From assembly GCA_965662645.1 (NCBI GenBank), contig CBFIII010000006.1, positions 57,904-121,903 on the forward strand: a stretch of DNA of 64,000 bases, in the 5' to 3' direction. A program made the translations under genes and the position numbers. Source of the DNA: UBA5342 sp965662645. Its GTDB lineage: Bacteria > Bacteroidota > Bacteroidia > Bacteroidales > UBA5342. The notes beneath the pieces were generated by a model. That model had not been told where the DNA came from, ran no database searches, and was given only the letters and a program-made list of their open reading frames with translations. Below are positions 44,451 through 54,795 of this stretch, in pieces; within the stretch, counting starts at the first letter, position 1, and each line of letters begins with the position of its first letter.

Positions 44451-46151
44451 TTACCAGCCTGGATTCTGTGGCTTTAGGTTCTCGTTGATATAAATTTCCC
44501 TAATAGAAATAGGATATAGATTCATTTTCTCATCCCACACGCGTGATTCTACCGACTTTAAAGAATAGTCAAATGTGCCATCTTGGTTATCTACTACAGT
44601 AACACCTTTGATGTCTTTTTGGGTAGTAGCCCCAATTTTCCAACGACGCACGTCCCAAAAGCGGTGGTTTTCGAAAGCCAATTCTACACGGCGTTCTCTT
44701 CTGATAATCTCTCGCATCTCAGCTTGTGTTTTACCTGCAGGAATTGGAAGCATAAAGGCCGCCATTCTGACTTTATTAATAGCTACTAATGCCGAAGTGG
44801 GATAGGTCGCATCTGTATATTCTGGCGAAGGAAAGGCCTCATTCATAGCTTCAGCATGATTAAGCACCACCTCTGCATAGCGATAGAGTGGCCAGTAATG
44901 GTTAGACACTTTCTCGTTAACAGAAATCTCCACACTTTCGAGCAATAGTTTACGTAAGTAATAACCTGTTTCGCTGGCTCCTACAATAGGAAAACCGTTA
45001 CGACCACCACTGAATGGTTCAATCGTTTCGCCCTTCCAAGTGGCTGTATTAAATAAAACAGTCGCTTCAAAACGTGGATCTCTGTTAGCATAAGGTTGTG
45101 TAGGATCAAATAATGAATCATCACACTCCCAGCCGGTAGCCGTTAGTTTTACATCATAACCATTAAGATTTTGGAAAGCATCTACCAAGTTTTGAGTAGG
45201 ACAGGTTCCGGTATTACCACCAGCGTAACCCACTGGGAAGTTCAATTTTTCAAAACCATTAGAAGTCCCATTACGTCGCTCTAAAATCATATCCTTAGAC
45301 GTTAAGGTATGTTCATTAAGCTTACCTGGAGAAGCTATCTGATACAAAGAGGCATCAATAATAGCTTGAGAAGCCTTAGCTGCACTTTTCCATTTTTCCA
45401 CATCATTACTTGCATTATGCAATGGACTTGCAGCATAAAGCAATGCCCTTGCCTTTAATGCCATAGCAGCCCCTTTTGTGATACGTCCTGTCTCCTTACC
45501 ATTCACATCAGTATAAGATTCTGGAAGCTTTGCAATGGCCGAATCACATTCTGTAATGATGTATGCTATCACATCATCAAAACTTGTTTTCGTTAAGGAA
45601 TTGACCTCCTCAACAGTAAAGACTTTGTCAGCTAAAGGAATATCACCATAACGACGAGCTAACTCAAAATGAAACTGAGCTCTAAGAAACTGAGCCTCGT
45701 ACTTCCAATATTGAGATTTTTCTTTCCAAGCCGTATAATCATTATTCCACTCAAAGCGTGAATAATCAGCCGCGGAAATTTGATTCACAAAGCGATTAGC
45801 AGCACGTATGCCGTAATAATAGTAGTACCAGTAGTTATCAACAGTATTGATCGCACTCCAACTACCATTAGTGAATGTGTGTACACTATTATTGCTCCAT
45901 ACGTAGTGTGCATCATCTGTGGCACAATCTCTCATGGCACCATTTATTGATCCAAAATCCTGATCAAGATAAGAGTACACATTAGTCAACATCGTTTCGC
46001 TACGGGAAAAGTAAGCATACATATCTTCCTCATTGGCATAGCCTGTAGACTCATCAAAATCGAGAAAATCACAGCTTGTAAGCATCATTACAAGAAGAAG
46101 TAAGATGCTATATTTTTTGGTTATCATTTTATTATTCATAGTCTTATTCAT
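44451..46151 (-). CDS. SusD-family glycan-binding lipoprotein
   Basis: A 566-residue SusD/RagB protein; lipobox MLTSC with Cys27. The first Met and two later ones (codons 5 and 9) all fit, and MITKKYSILLL would give the most usual signal length. Features: YEAQFLRAQFHFELARRYGDIPLA, MALKARALLYAASPLHN, YAEVVLNHAEAMNEA, IINKVR-like helix, IRRERRVELAFENHRFWDVRRW and the ending NPGW. It follows its SusC partner by 12 bases. Tryptophan and tyrosine stretches near WYYYYYGIRAANRF probably sit near the binding site. Confidence 0.93.
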   Translation of the reverse strand: MNKTMNNKMITKKYSILLLLVMMLTSCDFLDFDESTGYANEEDMYAYFSRSETMLTNVYSYLDQDFGSINGAMRDCATDDAHYVWSNNSVHTFTNGSWSAINTVDNYWYYYYYGIRAANRFVNQISAADYSRFEWNNDYTAWKEKSQYWKYEAQFLRAQFHFELARRYGDIPLADKVFTVEEVNSLTKTSFDDVIAYIITECDSAIAKLPESYTDVNGKETGRITKGAAMALKARALLYAASPLHNASNDVEKWKSAAKASQAIIDASLYQIASPGKLNEHTLTSKDMILERRNGTSNGFEKLNFPVGYAGGNTGTCPTQNLVDAFQNLNGYDVKLTATGWECDDSLFDPTQPYANRDPRFEATVLFNTATWKGETIEPFSGGRNGFPIVGASETGYYLRKLLLESVEISVNEKVSNHYWPLYRYAEVVLNHAEAMNEAFPSPEYTDATYPTSALVAINKVRMAAFMLPIPAGKTQAEMREIIRRERRVELAFENHRFWDVRRWKIGATTQKDIKGVTVVDNQDGTFDYSLKSVESRVWDEKMNLYPISIREIYINENLKPQNPGW

Positions 46152-46163
46152 TTTTTAATGATA

Positions 46164-48881
46164 CTAAAAGCTAATATTACATCCGATGGTATAAATAGAC
46201 ATCGATGGATAATTAGTTGAGTACATCTCAGGATCAGCATAGTTTAAGTGGTCCATCGAGAAAAGATTAGAACCTCTTAAGTAAATCTGTGCATTACTTA
46301 TTCTACTGCCTTCTATCGGCAGATTGTAGTAAAGGTTAACATTACGAAGCTTGAAATAAGCCCCATTCTCCATCCAAAGATCACTCTTACGGAAGTTGTT
46401 ATCGTTGCTTTCTGCCGTTAAACGTGGTAGGTTAGCTGTGTTCATAGTCTCAGGTGTCCAGCGTGTATTCTCCTCTAAGTACCAAGTCGAAATATTGCTA
46501 TTGTTGCGCAAGGGCATAAATACATTAGATGTATTAAGGTAAATATCGCGGTGAGCTACCCCTTGAAAAACCATGTCAAGACCAAAGTTTTTGTATTTTA
46601 AGGCAATATCAAATCCATAATAGATCTCTGGTAAAGTAGAGTATCCTAGGCTTAGGATATCATCCTCATCAATATCGCCATCACCATTTTGATCTTTATA
46701 GCGAACATCTCCAGGTTGTACAGGAAAGAAGGTGTGGTTAGGTGCGGCATCTATATCCGCTTGGGTATTAAAAAAGCCATCGCTTTCCAAACCACGATAC
46801 TCACCAAAACTATGCCCTGTGTAATAAAGGTAATCGTGAGGCTTATAACCTTCGTTCAAATCAACAATCTTATTCTTTGCATAAGTAAAGTTACCACCAA
46901 GGTTAACATTAAGATCGCCAAAACTCTTGTTCCAGTTAAGCGATGTTTCAATACCTTTATTAGATATTTCACCAGCACTCAACAGTGGCACTCCAATACC
47001 GATAACACCGGAAACTGCATTGCCTGAAGAAACAAGGATATTCGTTCTATTCTCATTGAAATAAGTGGCTGAGAAACTTAGGCTATTAAACATGGTGAAG
47101 TCCACTCCAACATCAAATTTGGCCGCTTGTTCCATCTTTAAATCTTCTACGCCTAAAGATTCTTCTCTATTACCATCGAAAGACTGATCACTGTTCACAA
47201 AATAATAACCGCCACCACTTACGTAATACTGCTTATCCAGGTCATGACTCATAAGATCGGAACCAGATAAACCGTACGACGTGCGTAATTTTAACACATC
47301 AAATGGTAATGATGAAAGAAAATCTTCTTCCGAAGCTACCCATCCAAGAGATAGAGCAGGATAAGTTGCGAAATAATCATCTTCTGGCATCACTGAAGAC
47401 CCCATATAATTAACTACCGCATCAACATAATAACGAGAATCATACTGGTATGATGCCACACCAAGAATAGATTGTCTCTGAAACGTATTATTTCGTCCTG
47501 AAGAGATGTCACTACTTTGCTCATACTTCAAATAGGTTTTCAGATCACTCTTATCAAAACTTTTATCATACCCAAACAAGCCCGAGAAATTAGAATACAT
47601 ATTCTGCTTATTAAGCGAAGAAGAATATTTCAACTCACTATCAGCCCCAAAGTAGCTATAAGACATATTGTCTATAGTTCCTGTTGGCATAGCATATCTG
47701 TAATCCTTATTAGCTTGATCTAAGTAATTAGACATATTATCATAGCAAACACCTATCTCAGCATATAAGCCTGAAAGAAGCATTGAGAGATCTTGTTTTA
47801 AATGCATATCGGCAAACAAGCTTCTTTGAATCACTTTAGAGTAGCCATTGTCAGCCATCTCTGCAACGACATTTCGGGTATAAATATTAGTACCACCCCA
47901 TATACCATCTTGCGTTTTTACAGGAAAAGCAGCAGCTGGCGTATCATATATCAGTTGAAAAATACTATTCAGACCAATTCCCGGTCTTTTATGCTCTTCC
48001 AAACGTCCTAATAAACCAACACTTAAATCGGTTGTTTTACTTAACTTGACATCAAGGTTAGTACGTACATTCAAATGTAATTTATTAGGCTGAGATTTAT
48101 ATGCTGTAGAATATTCTACTGGCTTAAACATAGCCTCATTATTTGAATAAGTTAGTGCCGAATAATACTTAAACCGCTTTGATCCCCCTTGAAACTGAGC
48201 ATCAAATTGATGTACGTTACCGTGTGATTCGTACATCTCATCTTGCCAATCGACATTAGGGTAAAGCTCGGGATATTGTCCCGAAGCAAAATAACCAAGC
48301 TCGTCGTTGGTGTAACGCACAGGAGAACCGTCATTGGTTAAAGCCTCGTTAAGGGCATTCCCATAAGTCGCAGCATCGGCAAATTCAGGCTTACGGAAAG
48401 GCATTGCCATGCCATAAGAGTAGTTTAATGATACAGTACTACCTTCAGTACCACGCTTCGTCTTAATACTAATAACACCATTAGCACCACGCGTGCCATA
48501 AATAGCGCTTGCTGTAGCATTAGTCAACACCTCAACACTTGCGACCTCAGCTAACGAGATAGTTCCAAGGTCACGTTCGAACCCATCGACCAGAATCATA
48601 GGAGTAGAATTGCCAGTACTCCTACCTCTAATATTAAAAGACGGCGCATTATCAAATAAATTAGTACCGCCCTCTCCCTGCATAACATAAAGTCCAGGAA
48701 GCAAACCATAGAGTGCATCCCCTACATTAATAGCGGATGACTGACTAAGTTTCGAATCTGACACCTTGCTCATATTAAGTATGAGACTTGTGCCCATCGT
48801 ATCAGCAGCCGTGATACCCTGCTGTGCTAATAAAGTCATAGAGACTGTAAAAGCTAATAATATTAAATATATCTTTCTCAT
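46164..48881 (-). CDS. SusC-family TonB-dependent transporter, short form
   Basis: A 905-residue SusC homologue. After the signal peptide (to LLAQQG) it goes almost directly into the plug: ALYGLLPGLYVMQGEGG, FNIRGRSTGNSTPMILVDGFERDL, VEVLTNATASAIYGTRGANGVISIKTKRG, then the barrel ending with IYTIGCNISF. The N-terminal carboxypeptidase-like domain found in the other two SusC proteins here is absent, which explains the 140-residue shorter length. It begins 28 bases after the preceding SusD gene ends, so two SusC/SusD pairs are joined head to tail in one operon. Confidence 0.93.
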   Translation of the reverse strand: MRKIYLILLAFTVSMTLLAQQGITAADTMGTSLILNMSKVSDSKLSQSSAINVGDALYGLLPGLYVMQGEGGTNLFDNAPSFNIRGRSTGNSTPMILVDGFERDLGTISLAEVASVEVLTNATASAIYGTRGANGVISIKTKRGTEGSTVSLNYSYGMAMPFRKPEFADAATYGNALNEALTNDGSPVRYTNDELGYFASGQYPELYPNVDWQDEMYESHGNVHQFDAQFQGGSKRFKYYSALTYSNNEAMFKPVEYSTAYKSQPNKLHLNVRTNLDVKLSKTTDLSVGLLGRLEEHKRPGIGLNSIFQLIYDTPAAAFPVKTQDGIWGGTNIYTRNVVAEMADNGYSKVIQRSLFADMHLKQDLSMLLSGLYAEIGVCYDNMSNYLDQANKDYRYAMPTGTIDNMSYSYFGADSELKYSSSLNKQNMYSNFSGLFGYDKSFDKSDLKTYLKYEQSSDISSGRNNTFQRQSILGVASYQYDSRYYVDAVVNYMGSSVMPEDDYFATYPALSLGWVASEEDFLSSLPFDVLKLRTSYGLSGSDLMSHDLDKQYYVSGGGYYFVNSDQSFDGNREESLGVEDLKMEQAAKFDVGVDFTMFNSLSFSATYFNENRTNILVSSGNAVSGVIGIGVPLLSAGEISNKGIETSLNWNKSFGDLNVNLGGNFTYAKNKIVDLNEGYKPHDYLYYTGHSFGEYRGLESDGFFNTQADIDAAPNHTFFPVQPGDVRYKDQNGDGDIDEDDILSLGYSTLPEIYYGFDIALKYKNFGLDMVFQGVAHRDIYLNTSNVFMPLRNNSNISTWYLEENTRWTPETMNTANLPRLTAESNDNNFRKSDLWMENGAYFKLRNVNLYYNLPIEGSRISNAQIYLRGSNLFSMDHLNYADPEMYSTNYPSMSIYTIGCNISF

Positions 48882-48909
48882 ATTATAAATATCTTTTATG
48901 ACGAATATA

Positions 48910-50682
48910 TTACCAACCAGGGTTTTGAACTAACCCATAATTCTTATTTATTTCTATTAAAGGAAAGCAACTGAGATACCATTTAGGATTCCAATCCACC
49001 TGCCAGTTTCTATCTTTCAAAGTGAATACTTCGTATCTAAAACCTGTTGATTGAGATGCGTCAATAAACATGTTAACACCTTGTATAGGTGACTTGAAAG
49101 CCGCTTCATCTTTCCAGCGTACGATATCGTGCCAGTGTACTTGCTCATACCCTAACTCACATGCTCTCTCTTTTAGAACAGCAGCTCTAAATTGCTCTTG
49201 CGTAAGTGTTCTTGACAAACCATTAAGACCAACACGGTTTCGTACCATATCCACAAGGTTATAAGCTTCAGTGTTAGGCCCGCCATTAGATTCATTAATT
49301 GCTTCGGCATAGCTCAAATACACTTCCGAAAGACGCATTGTAGGCCAAGAGTCAACAATACCTACAGAAGTAGCCGTTGTTTGGTCTTGCGCAAACTTAT
49401 AAATGATAAAGCCTGTACCATCCTTACTCGCATCATCACGATCTAAACCACCAATAGCTAATTCAGAAGTTCTTCCTTTAAACGGACGACCATGTGTCAT
49501 AATCGTTTCGTAAAAGCGAGGATCACGATTAGCATAAGGGTCAACTGCAACATTTGACCAATCAAAATCGGCAGGAAAATCAGATCCATCAGCCATTGGA
49601 AAAGTGGACACAAATTTTAACGTGGGACTTTGCGTGGTTGCTATACCTCCAGTACCTGTAGAACACCATTGCTTACCATAAATGTTTTTGTAGTTATTGC
49701 GTACAGAAAGTAATACCTCTCCATTGTCTCGTTGTGTGTAAGCATTACGGAAAGCCTCTCTATAGGCATCTTCGGTAGGTGCTACAGCACTCACTAAATT
49801 ATACTGTCCATTAGCAGCAAGTGCATCCATAAATTCTTTACCTGCCGCTTTTGCTCTATCCCAACGGGCCTTATCTTTGTTGCCATACCACGTCATTTTA
49901 GCCGTACTTGCTAGACCTTCCATGTAAGGAACATCATCATTAAATATTGGACTTGCTGCAAATAGTAGTACGCGTAATTTTAAACCTAAAGCAAAAGCTT
50001 GAGTCATACGCCCATGTTCATTATCATCAGAAACACGCCATTCAAGGTCTGGCACAGCCTCATCGATTAGATCTACAATATTGTTGACCGTTTCCTCTAC
50101 AGTAAGGCGTGGAAAATTAAAATCCTCATTAACCCCTATAGAATGATCAAACCAAGACATTCCACCAAAATGACGAAACATATCAGCATAATGAAAAGCC
50201 ACTATCATTTTAGCTTCTGCAGCTCTGCTTGCTTTCTCAGCATCGGTCATATCTGGTACTTTATGTACATTTTCTATAAAGATCCAGGCATAACGAATAC
50301 CTTCCCATGCCCCTTCTTCTGTATAATTGTATTTAGCTTCCTTGTTAATATCAGCGGCATTATGAGCACCGTTATAGTAATCACGCTGTCCACCACCAAA
50401 ACTTAAAGTACTGTAGCTCATATCAGTGATAGATTCAAGCATATCACCATGTAAAACATCACTCCTTTCATTGTTGTAATTGATAGGTATGCCATATGGC
50501 AAAAAGGTGTATGCCTTCGTTAACACCTGCATAGCATACAATTCGCTATCAAAAACAGTATCTAAGGTTATCCCTAAGACTTCTGGTGGTTGGTCAATAA
50601 AATTGTCTCCAAGACGAAAATCTTCGCAAGAGTACAACGTGAGCAACAAACCCGCTAATATTGAATATATTATATTTCTCAT
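48910..50682 (-). CDS. SusD-family glycan-binding lipoprotein
   Basis: A 590-residue SusD/RagB protein; lipobox LYSC with Cys19. Features: MIVAFHYADMFRHFGGMSWFD, ALGLKLRVLLFAASPIFND, RLSEVYLSYAEAINESNGGP, LVDMVRNRVGL, KERACELGYEQVHWHDIVRW and the ending NPGW. It is translated 12 bases after its SusC partner. It and the SusD at 44451 are not close copies of each other, so the two pairs probably handle different fragments of the polysaccharide. Confidence 0.93.
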   Translation of the reverse strand: MRNIIYSILAGLLLTLYSCEDFRLGDNFIDQPPEVLGITLDTVFDSELYAMQVLTKAYTFLPYGIPINYNNERSDVLHGDMLESITDMSYSTLSFGGGQRDYYNGAHNAADINKEAKYNYTEEGAWEGIRYAWIFIENVHKVPDMTDAEKASRAAEAKMIVAFHYADMFRHFGGMSWFDHSIGVNEDFNFPRLTVEETVNNIVDLIDEAVPDLEWRVSDDNEHGRMTQAFALGLKLRVLLFAASPIFNDDVPYMEGLASTAKMTWYGNKDKARWDRAKAAGKEFMDALAANGQYNLVSAVAPTEDAYREAFRNAYTQRDNGEVLLSVRNNYKNIYGKQWCSTGTGGIATTQSPTLKFVSTFPMADGSDFPADFDWSNVAVDPYANRDPRFYETIMTHGRPFKGRTSELAIGGLDRDDASKDGTGFIIYKFAQDQTTATSVGIVDSWPTMRLSEVYLSYAEAINESNGGPNTEAYNLVDMVRNRVGLNGLSRTLTQEQFRAAVLKERACELGYEQVHWHDIVRWKDEAAFKSPIQGVNMFIDASQSTGFRYEVFTLKDRNWQVDWNPKWYLSCFPLIEINKNYGLVQNPGW

Positions 50683-50694
50683 CCTTCTTAAACT

Positions 50695-53600
50695 TTAGAA
50701 ATTAAACTTTAAACCGATACTGTATATTTTTGCTACAGGATATTGATTTGTTTTACCACCATCTGTAGGTGCTTCTGGATCCACAATATCTAAATAGTCA
50801 AATGTAATCAGGTTATAACCTGTCAAATAGAGTGTTAAATCATCCATACCAATGCGTTTGAATACGGGTGCTTTATCAAAACGATAAGCGATTCTCGCAT
50901 TTTTAAGTCGGATATAAGAAGCATCTCGTATCCATAATGATGAATTGGCTATATTGATGGCTTTACTAGCATCAGATAAACGAGGTAAAGTAGCAGTCTC
51001 AGCCGTTTCAGGTGTCCATCTCTCATCAGCATGGAATTGGAATAAACCTCTATTGCCACCTGGCGAGAATGGAATACGATACTCGAGATCAAGGTTACGA
51101 GATACGTTAGTGACACCTGTCCACTGCATTGAGAAACTAAAGCCTTTATACTCCATACCAGCATTCAGTCCAAAGACATATTCAGGACGCTTAGCATAAC
51201 CAATGTACTTTTGATCATCTGCATCAACTACACCATTGCCATCCAAATCAAGGTATTTAGCATCACCTGGCTGTGGCACACCTAAAGATGTTGTGGGAAC
51301 ACCTTCTTTTAATTGGCCAGTAGCAACATCTTCGAAATCGTCTGCAGTATAGAAACGTTCAAAAGTATAAGCAAAAGACTTACCTGTTGATTTACCCGTT
51401 TCAACAGAAAAATCATTAGCTGGTAACACCTCATCTTGATAAATAATTTTGTTACGAGCAAAAGACATATTACCTGACACCCAGTATTTAAAGGACTTTG
51501 ACATATCACGCCATCCTAACTCTAATTCATAACCTTTATTAATTACTTCCCCCAAGTTCAAAGCAGGAGGAGTAATAGCTAAGGTACCAGGAAGTGAGTT
51601 GGCCGTAATAAGAATGCCTGTTCTATTTTCGTGGAAAACATCTCCAGAAAAGCTTAAATGATTATTGAATAGTATTAAATCAACACCATAATTCTGCTTC
51701 GTTGAAGTTTCCCAAGTAACACCAGGGTTACCAAGTACACCTTCACTAGCACCAGACATGTTACTTGATGTATTGAGACCAAAGTTGTAACCTCCACCAT
51801 TAACCGAATAAGTACCCTCGTTGTATAAGTAACGCTTTTTTGTTTTATTCAGCTTGTCATTACCTACAATACCATAAGATGCTCTCAACTTAAGAAAAGA
51901 AATGCTTGAAATGTTGCGCATAAATTTCTCCTCGCTCATTACCCAACCAACTGATGTCGCAGGAAACAGTCCATAACGTGTTTTTCCTGGAGCAAAGTTC
52001 TCAGACCCATTATAACCCACGTTAAAATCAACGAAATACTTCTCTTTATAGTTATAACCTGCACGCCCAACTAAACCCACATAAGCATTAGGTAAATAAC
52101 TGTAAGCATCAGGATAGTAATTCTTGCTTTGGTTATAAAGCAATAAAGCCGACACCTTGTGTACGCTATTAAACGTATTAGCGTAGGCTAAACGACTTTC
52201 GAAATACCAATCTCTGTCTGCAGTGAATTTTTCACCATAATCTAAGGGAGTGTCTTCATTAGCAATTTTATAAACCACGGTCTTATTGTAGTTTGGATCC
52301 TCTATAGACATCGTAGCATCGTCAAGATACCCTTGGTAATATATTGAGTACTTCTCGGCACTTGCTGATCGATTCTTCTGAAAAGTGTATTCTGAATTAT
52401 AAGCCCCTTTTACTCCTAAGCTTAATCCTTTCAATATTTTACCCAGATCTTGATTAACAGCAATATCAAGGTTTAATTTATTTTTATACTCACTTCGCTC
52501 ACCATTTCCCCAGAAAGAATCTAATCCAGACTTTACAGGTACTGGAAAATAACTACCCACTAACACATTCTTTCCATCAATAACGCCAGGACTTGAATAA
52601 GGAGCTGCCCAGTTAACTTGACGCCACATACCATCACCGTGTTCTATTGGCTCGTGTGTTTTCCCGAAGACACCACCAACATTAAGAGCTAATTTAGTTG
52701 TAGCAGTTACATCAATATCTAAGTTAGTACGGTAATTAAAACGATTATAAGAATAGTTATTATCGTAATCGAGCCCGTCAAAGTCTTTCAAAATTCCATC
52801 TTGAAACAGATAACCCAAAGAAGAGAAAAAGCGGACTTTCTTGCTACCTCCCGAAAAGTTAACATTATGTTGTGTTTGAGAATAAAAGTCATTAAAAATT
52901 TCCTTTCTCCAATTCGTATTAGGATATACTAAAGGATCTGAATTTGTTTGAAATGCTCTAAGAACTTCATCACTAAATCGCTGCTTGTTACTCTGATCAT
53001 TATCTAGTTTTTCATTGTAACGCAAAGCTGAAGTATAACTATCAGCAGTTTCTAATATACGCGTTGGAGACTGCATACTATATGAAGACGAAACAGACAC
53101 TCTAATTTTCCCCTCTTGTCCACGACGTGTCGTCACTAAGATAACACCGTTAGCTCCGCGCACACCAAACACCGCTGTTGCAGAGGCATCTTTCAACACG
53201 CTAATATTCTCAATTTCATTAGGATCAAGCTGAGAGAACGAACGCTCAACTCCATCAACTAAAACAAGAGGTGCAGATCCTTCATCACCTAAAGTACCAG
53301 CTCCACGAATAAAAATCTGAGCATCATCCATACCTGGCTGACCTATGGATTGTACAGAAGACACCCCAGTCATAGCACCGGCTAGCGTATTAGTAACACT
53401 GGAGCTAGGTGATCTTAACAATGTCTCCGTCCCTACAGAAGCAATTGCCCCTGTCACTGACACTTTGGACTGCGTTCCATAGGCTACTACCATAACTTCT
53501 TCTAATCCTAAAGAAGCATTTAACATCGTAACTTGTAAAAAGGAAGAACTACTAACAGTAACTTCTTTCTTCTCCATCCCCACAAAAGAGAACTCCAGAA

Positions 53601-53823
53601 TTTCACCTTGATTGGCTTTAATCGTAAAATTACCATATAAGTCTGTAATAATACCTGAAGTCGTTCCCTTCTTCACTACGGTCACTCCTGGCAGGACTTC
53701 TCCAGTATTGTCTTTTACTTGTCCTGATAGCTGTAGTTGCTGCGCTATTAGCTGCGATTGTCCAAGCATAAATAGGCTCAAGCAGACTACTAATAATCGC
53801 AAATATTTATTAGTTTTTTTCAT
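50695..53823 (-). CDS. SusC-family TonB-dependent transporter, operon head
   Basis: A 1042-residue SusC homologue. Signal peptide to LIAQQ; carboxypeptidase-like domain (LSGQVKDNTGEVLPGVTVVKKGTTSG); SusC signature VVAYGTQSKVSVTGAIASVG; plug with IFIRGAGTLGDEGSAPLVLVDGVERSF and SVLKDASATAVFGVRGANG; barrel ending SIGLKFNF. It is the first gene of the long minus-strand operon running towards 38 kb. A TATTTTTG promoter-like element and two G-rich motifs lie 240-340 bases upstream, so the leader is long. Confidence 0.95.
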   Translation of the reverse strand: MKKTNKYLRLLVVCLSLFMLGQSQLIAQQLQLSGQVKDNTGEVLPGVTVVKKGTTSGIITDLYGNFTIKANQGEILEFSFVGMEKKEVTVSSSSFLQVTMLNASLGLEEVMVVAYGTQSKVSVTGAIASVGTETLLRSPSSSVTNTLAGAMTGVSSVQSIGQPGMDDAQIFIRGAGTLGDEGSAPLVLVDGVERSFSQLDPNEIENISVLKDASATAVFGVRGANGVILVTTRRGQEGKIRVSVSSSYSMQSPTRILETADSYTSALRYNEKLDNDQSNKQRFSDEVLRAFQTNSDPLVYPNTNWRKEIFNDFYSQTQHNVNFSGGSKKVRFFSSLGYLFQDGILKDFDGLDYDNNYSYNRFNYRTNLDIDVTATTKLALNVGGVFGKTHEPIEHGDGMWRQVNWAAPYSSPGVIDGKNVLVGSYFPVPVKSGLDSFWGNGERSEYKNKLNLDIAVNQDLGKILKGLSLGVKGAYNSEYTFQKNRSASAEKYSIYYQGYLDDATMSIEDPNYNKTVVYKIANEDTPLDYGEKFTADRDWYFESRLAYANTFNSVHKVSALLLYNQSKNYYPDAYSYLPNAYVGLVGRAGYNYKEKYFVDFNVGYNGSENFAPGKTRYGLFPATSVGWVMSEEKFMRNISSISFLKLRASYGIVGNDKLNKTKKRYLYNEGTYSVNGGGYNFGLNTSSNMSGASEGVLGNPGVTWETSTKQNYGVDLILFNNHLSFSGDVFHENRTGILITANSLPGTLAITPPALNLGEVINKGYELELGWRDMSKSFKYWVSGNMSFARNKIIYQDEVLPANDFSVETGKSTGKSFAYTFERFYTADDFEDVATGQLKEGVPTTSLGVPQPGDAKYLDLDGNGVVDADDQKYIGYAKRPEYVFGLNAGMEYKGFSFSMQWTGVTNVSRNLDLEYRIPFSPGGNRGLFQFHADERWTPETAETATLPRLSDASKAINIANSSLWIRDASYIRLKNARIAYRFDKAPVFKRIGMDDLTLYLTGYNLITFDYLDIVDPEAPTDGGKTNQYPVAKIYSIGLKFNF

Positions 53824-54059
53824 ACATACAATTTGTTTTCAATTAGCTTAGTTTTAACTAGTATCATATTATCATTGTGTTATATAAAAATAGTGAGTAA
53901 CACGACTATTGATATAACTAGAATAATACCCAATAAGTAAATCTGTTTGTTTGCTTGTTTTCTAATGTTCTTCGGTTCATTGTGCATCATAATTTTTTAC
54001 TGGTTAGTAATTAAATAGTGAAATTGGAATGTTGTTAGTTTGACAATTATTCTCTGATG

Positions 54060-54067
54060 CAAAAATA
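54060..54067 (-). promoter_or_regulatory. -7 promoter element candidate for the main PUL operon
   Basis: TATTTTTG on the minus strand matches TAnnTTTG and lies 237 bases before the susC start. Immediately upstream is a 6-bp inverted repeat (aggagg/cctcct, 54069-54084), a possible operator. Confidence 0.4.
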
Positions 54068-54102
54068 GAGGAGGAAGACCTCCTTAGATGTATTATTTTG
54101 TG

Positions 54103-54163
54103 AAATAAAGGGGGGAAAGAGCGTCAAAGGAACGGGAGTCTCAAGTTCACAAAAAAGGGGTGT
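54103..54163 (-). promoter_or_regulatory. Paired G-rich motifs upstream of the main-operon susC
   Basis: Two AAAWAAGGGG-like motifs with G-runs starting at 54110 and 54157, 47 bases apart, about 43 and 90 bases upstream of the -7 element at 54060. They match the pair at 20683-20738 before the other leading susC. Confidence 0.4.
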
Positions 54164-54737
54164 ACAATTCACACACAACGCATAATCAAATCGATTACAA
54201 ATACTTGAAAATATTCAAAATTGAAGAAAAATACTTTTATAATATATTTGCAACACTTTTCATTGCAACATTAATAAAGCGTTTAGAGTGGGAGAATAAA
54301 ATATCAAGATCCCCTCAACTCAATGAAGATTTCAAACCGTTAGCACATACAAACAAAATCTAACCTATCACAAAAACGACATAAAATCTCAGACTAATGA
54401 TATGTATTTTTCTAAAGGTTAATGATACAATCATCCAAGCTTTTCTACTTGCGTTCAATGACAACTCTTAATCCTTATTGATGCTATAAAAACAGAGATA
54501 TCAAGACTTTTTTTATAATAACTAAAGCAGATTGGGAAAAATATATAGAAATAATTAAAAGGAAAGAGCTCACAAAATAACGAAACCATGGAATAAAATA
54601 TTCTATATTAGCAGGATGCTGATATGAATTTAATTAGAAAATTTTACACGTTATCGCAGAAACAGATACGGATCATTCGCCATATCATACATAACAATTC
54701 ACCTTGATTACTATTTCCAAACAAAATTATTTGGCAT
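54164..54737. other. Intergenic region without a recognisable gene
   Basis: AT-rich DNA between the PUL and the trigger factor gene. A 67-codon frame at 54160-54363 has no coding character. I see no repeat or RNA motif here. Confidence 0.5.
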
Positions 54738-54773
54738 AAAAAAAACCACCGTAATAAATTACGATGGTTTTTA
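54738..54773 (-). terminator. Terminator of the trigger factor gene
   Basis: Arms aaccaccgtaat and attacgatggtt (imperfect), followed on the minus strand by a run of eight T. It lies 22 bases beyond the stop codon. Confidence 0.85.
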
Positions 54774-54795
54774 GGAGAAATATTATAGTTAATAT

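Noticed and set aside
54160..54363. 67-codon plus-strand frame in the PUL/trigger factor gap
   Set aside because: Lys/Ile-rich translation typical of AT-rich noncoding DNA, no motif, and it overlaps the G-rich regulatory motif.
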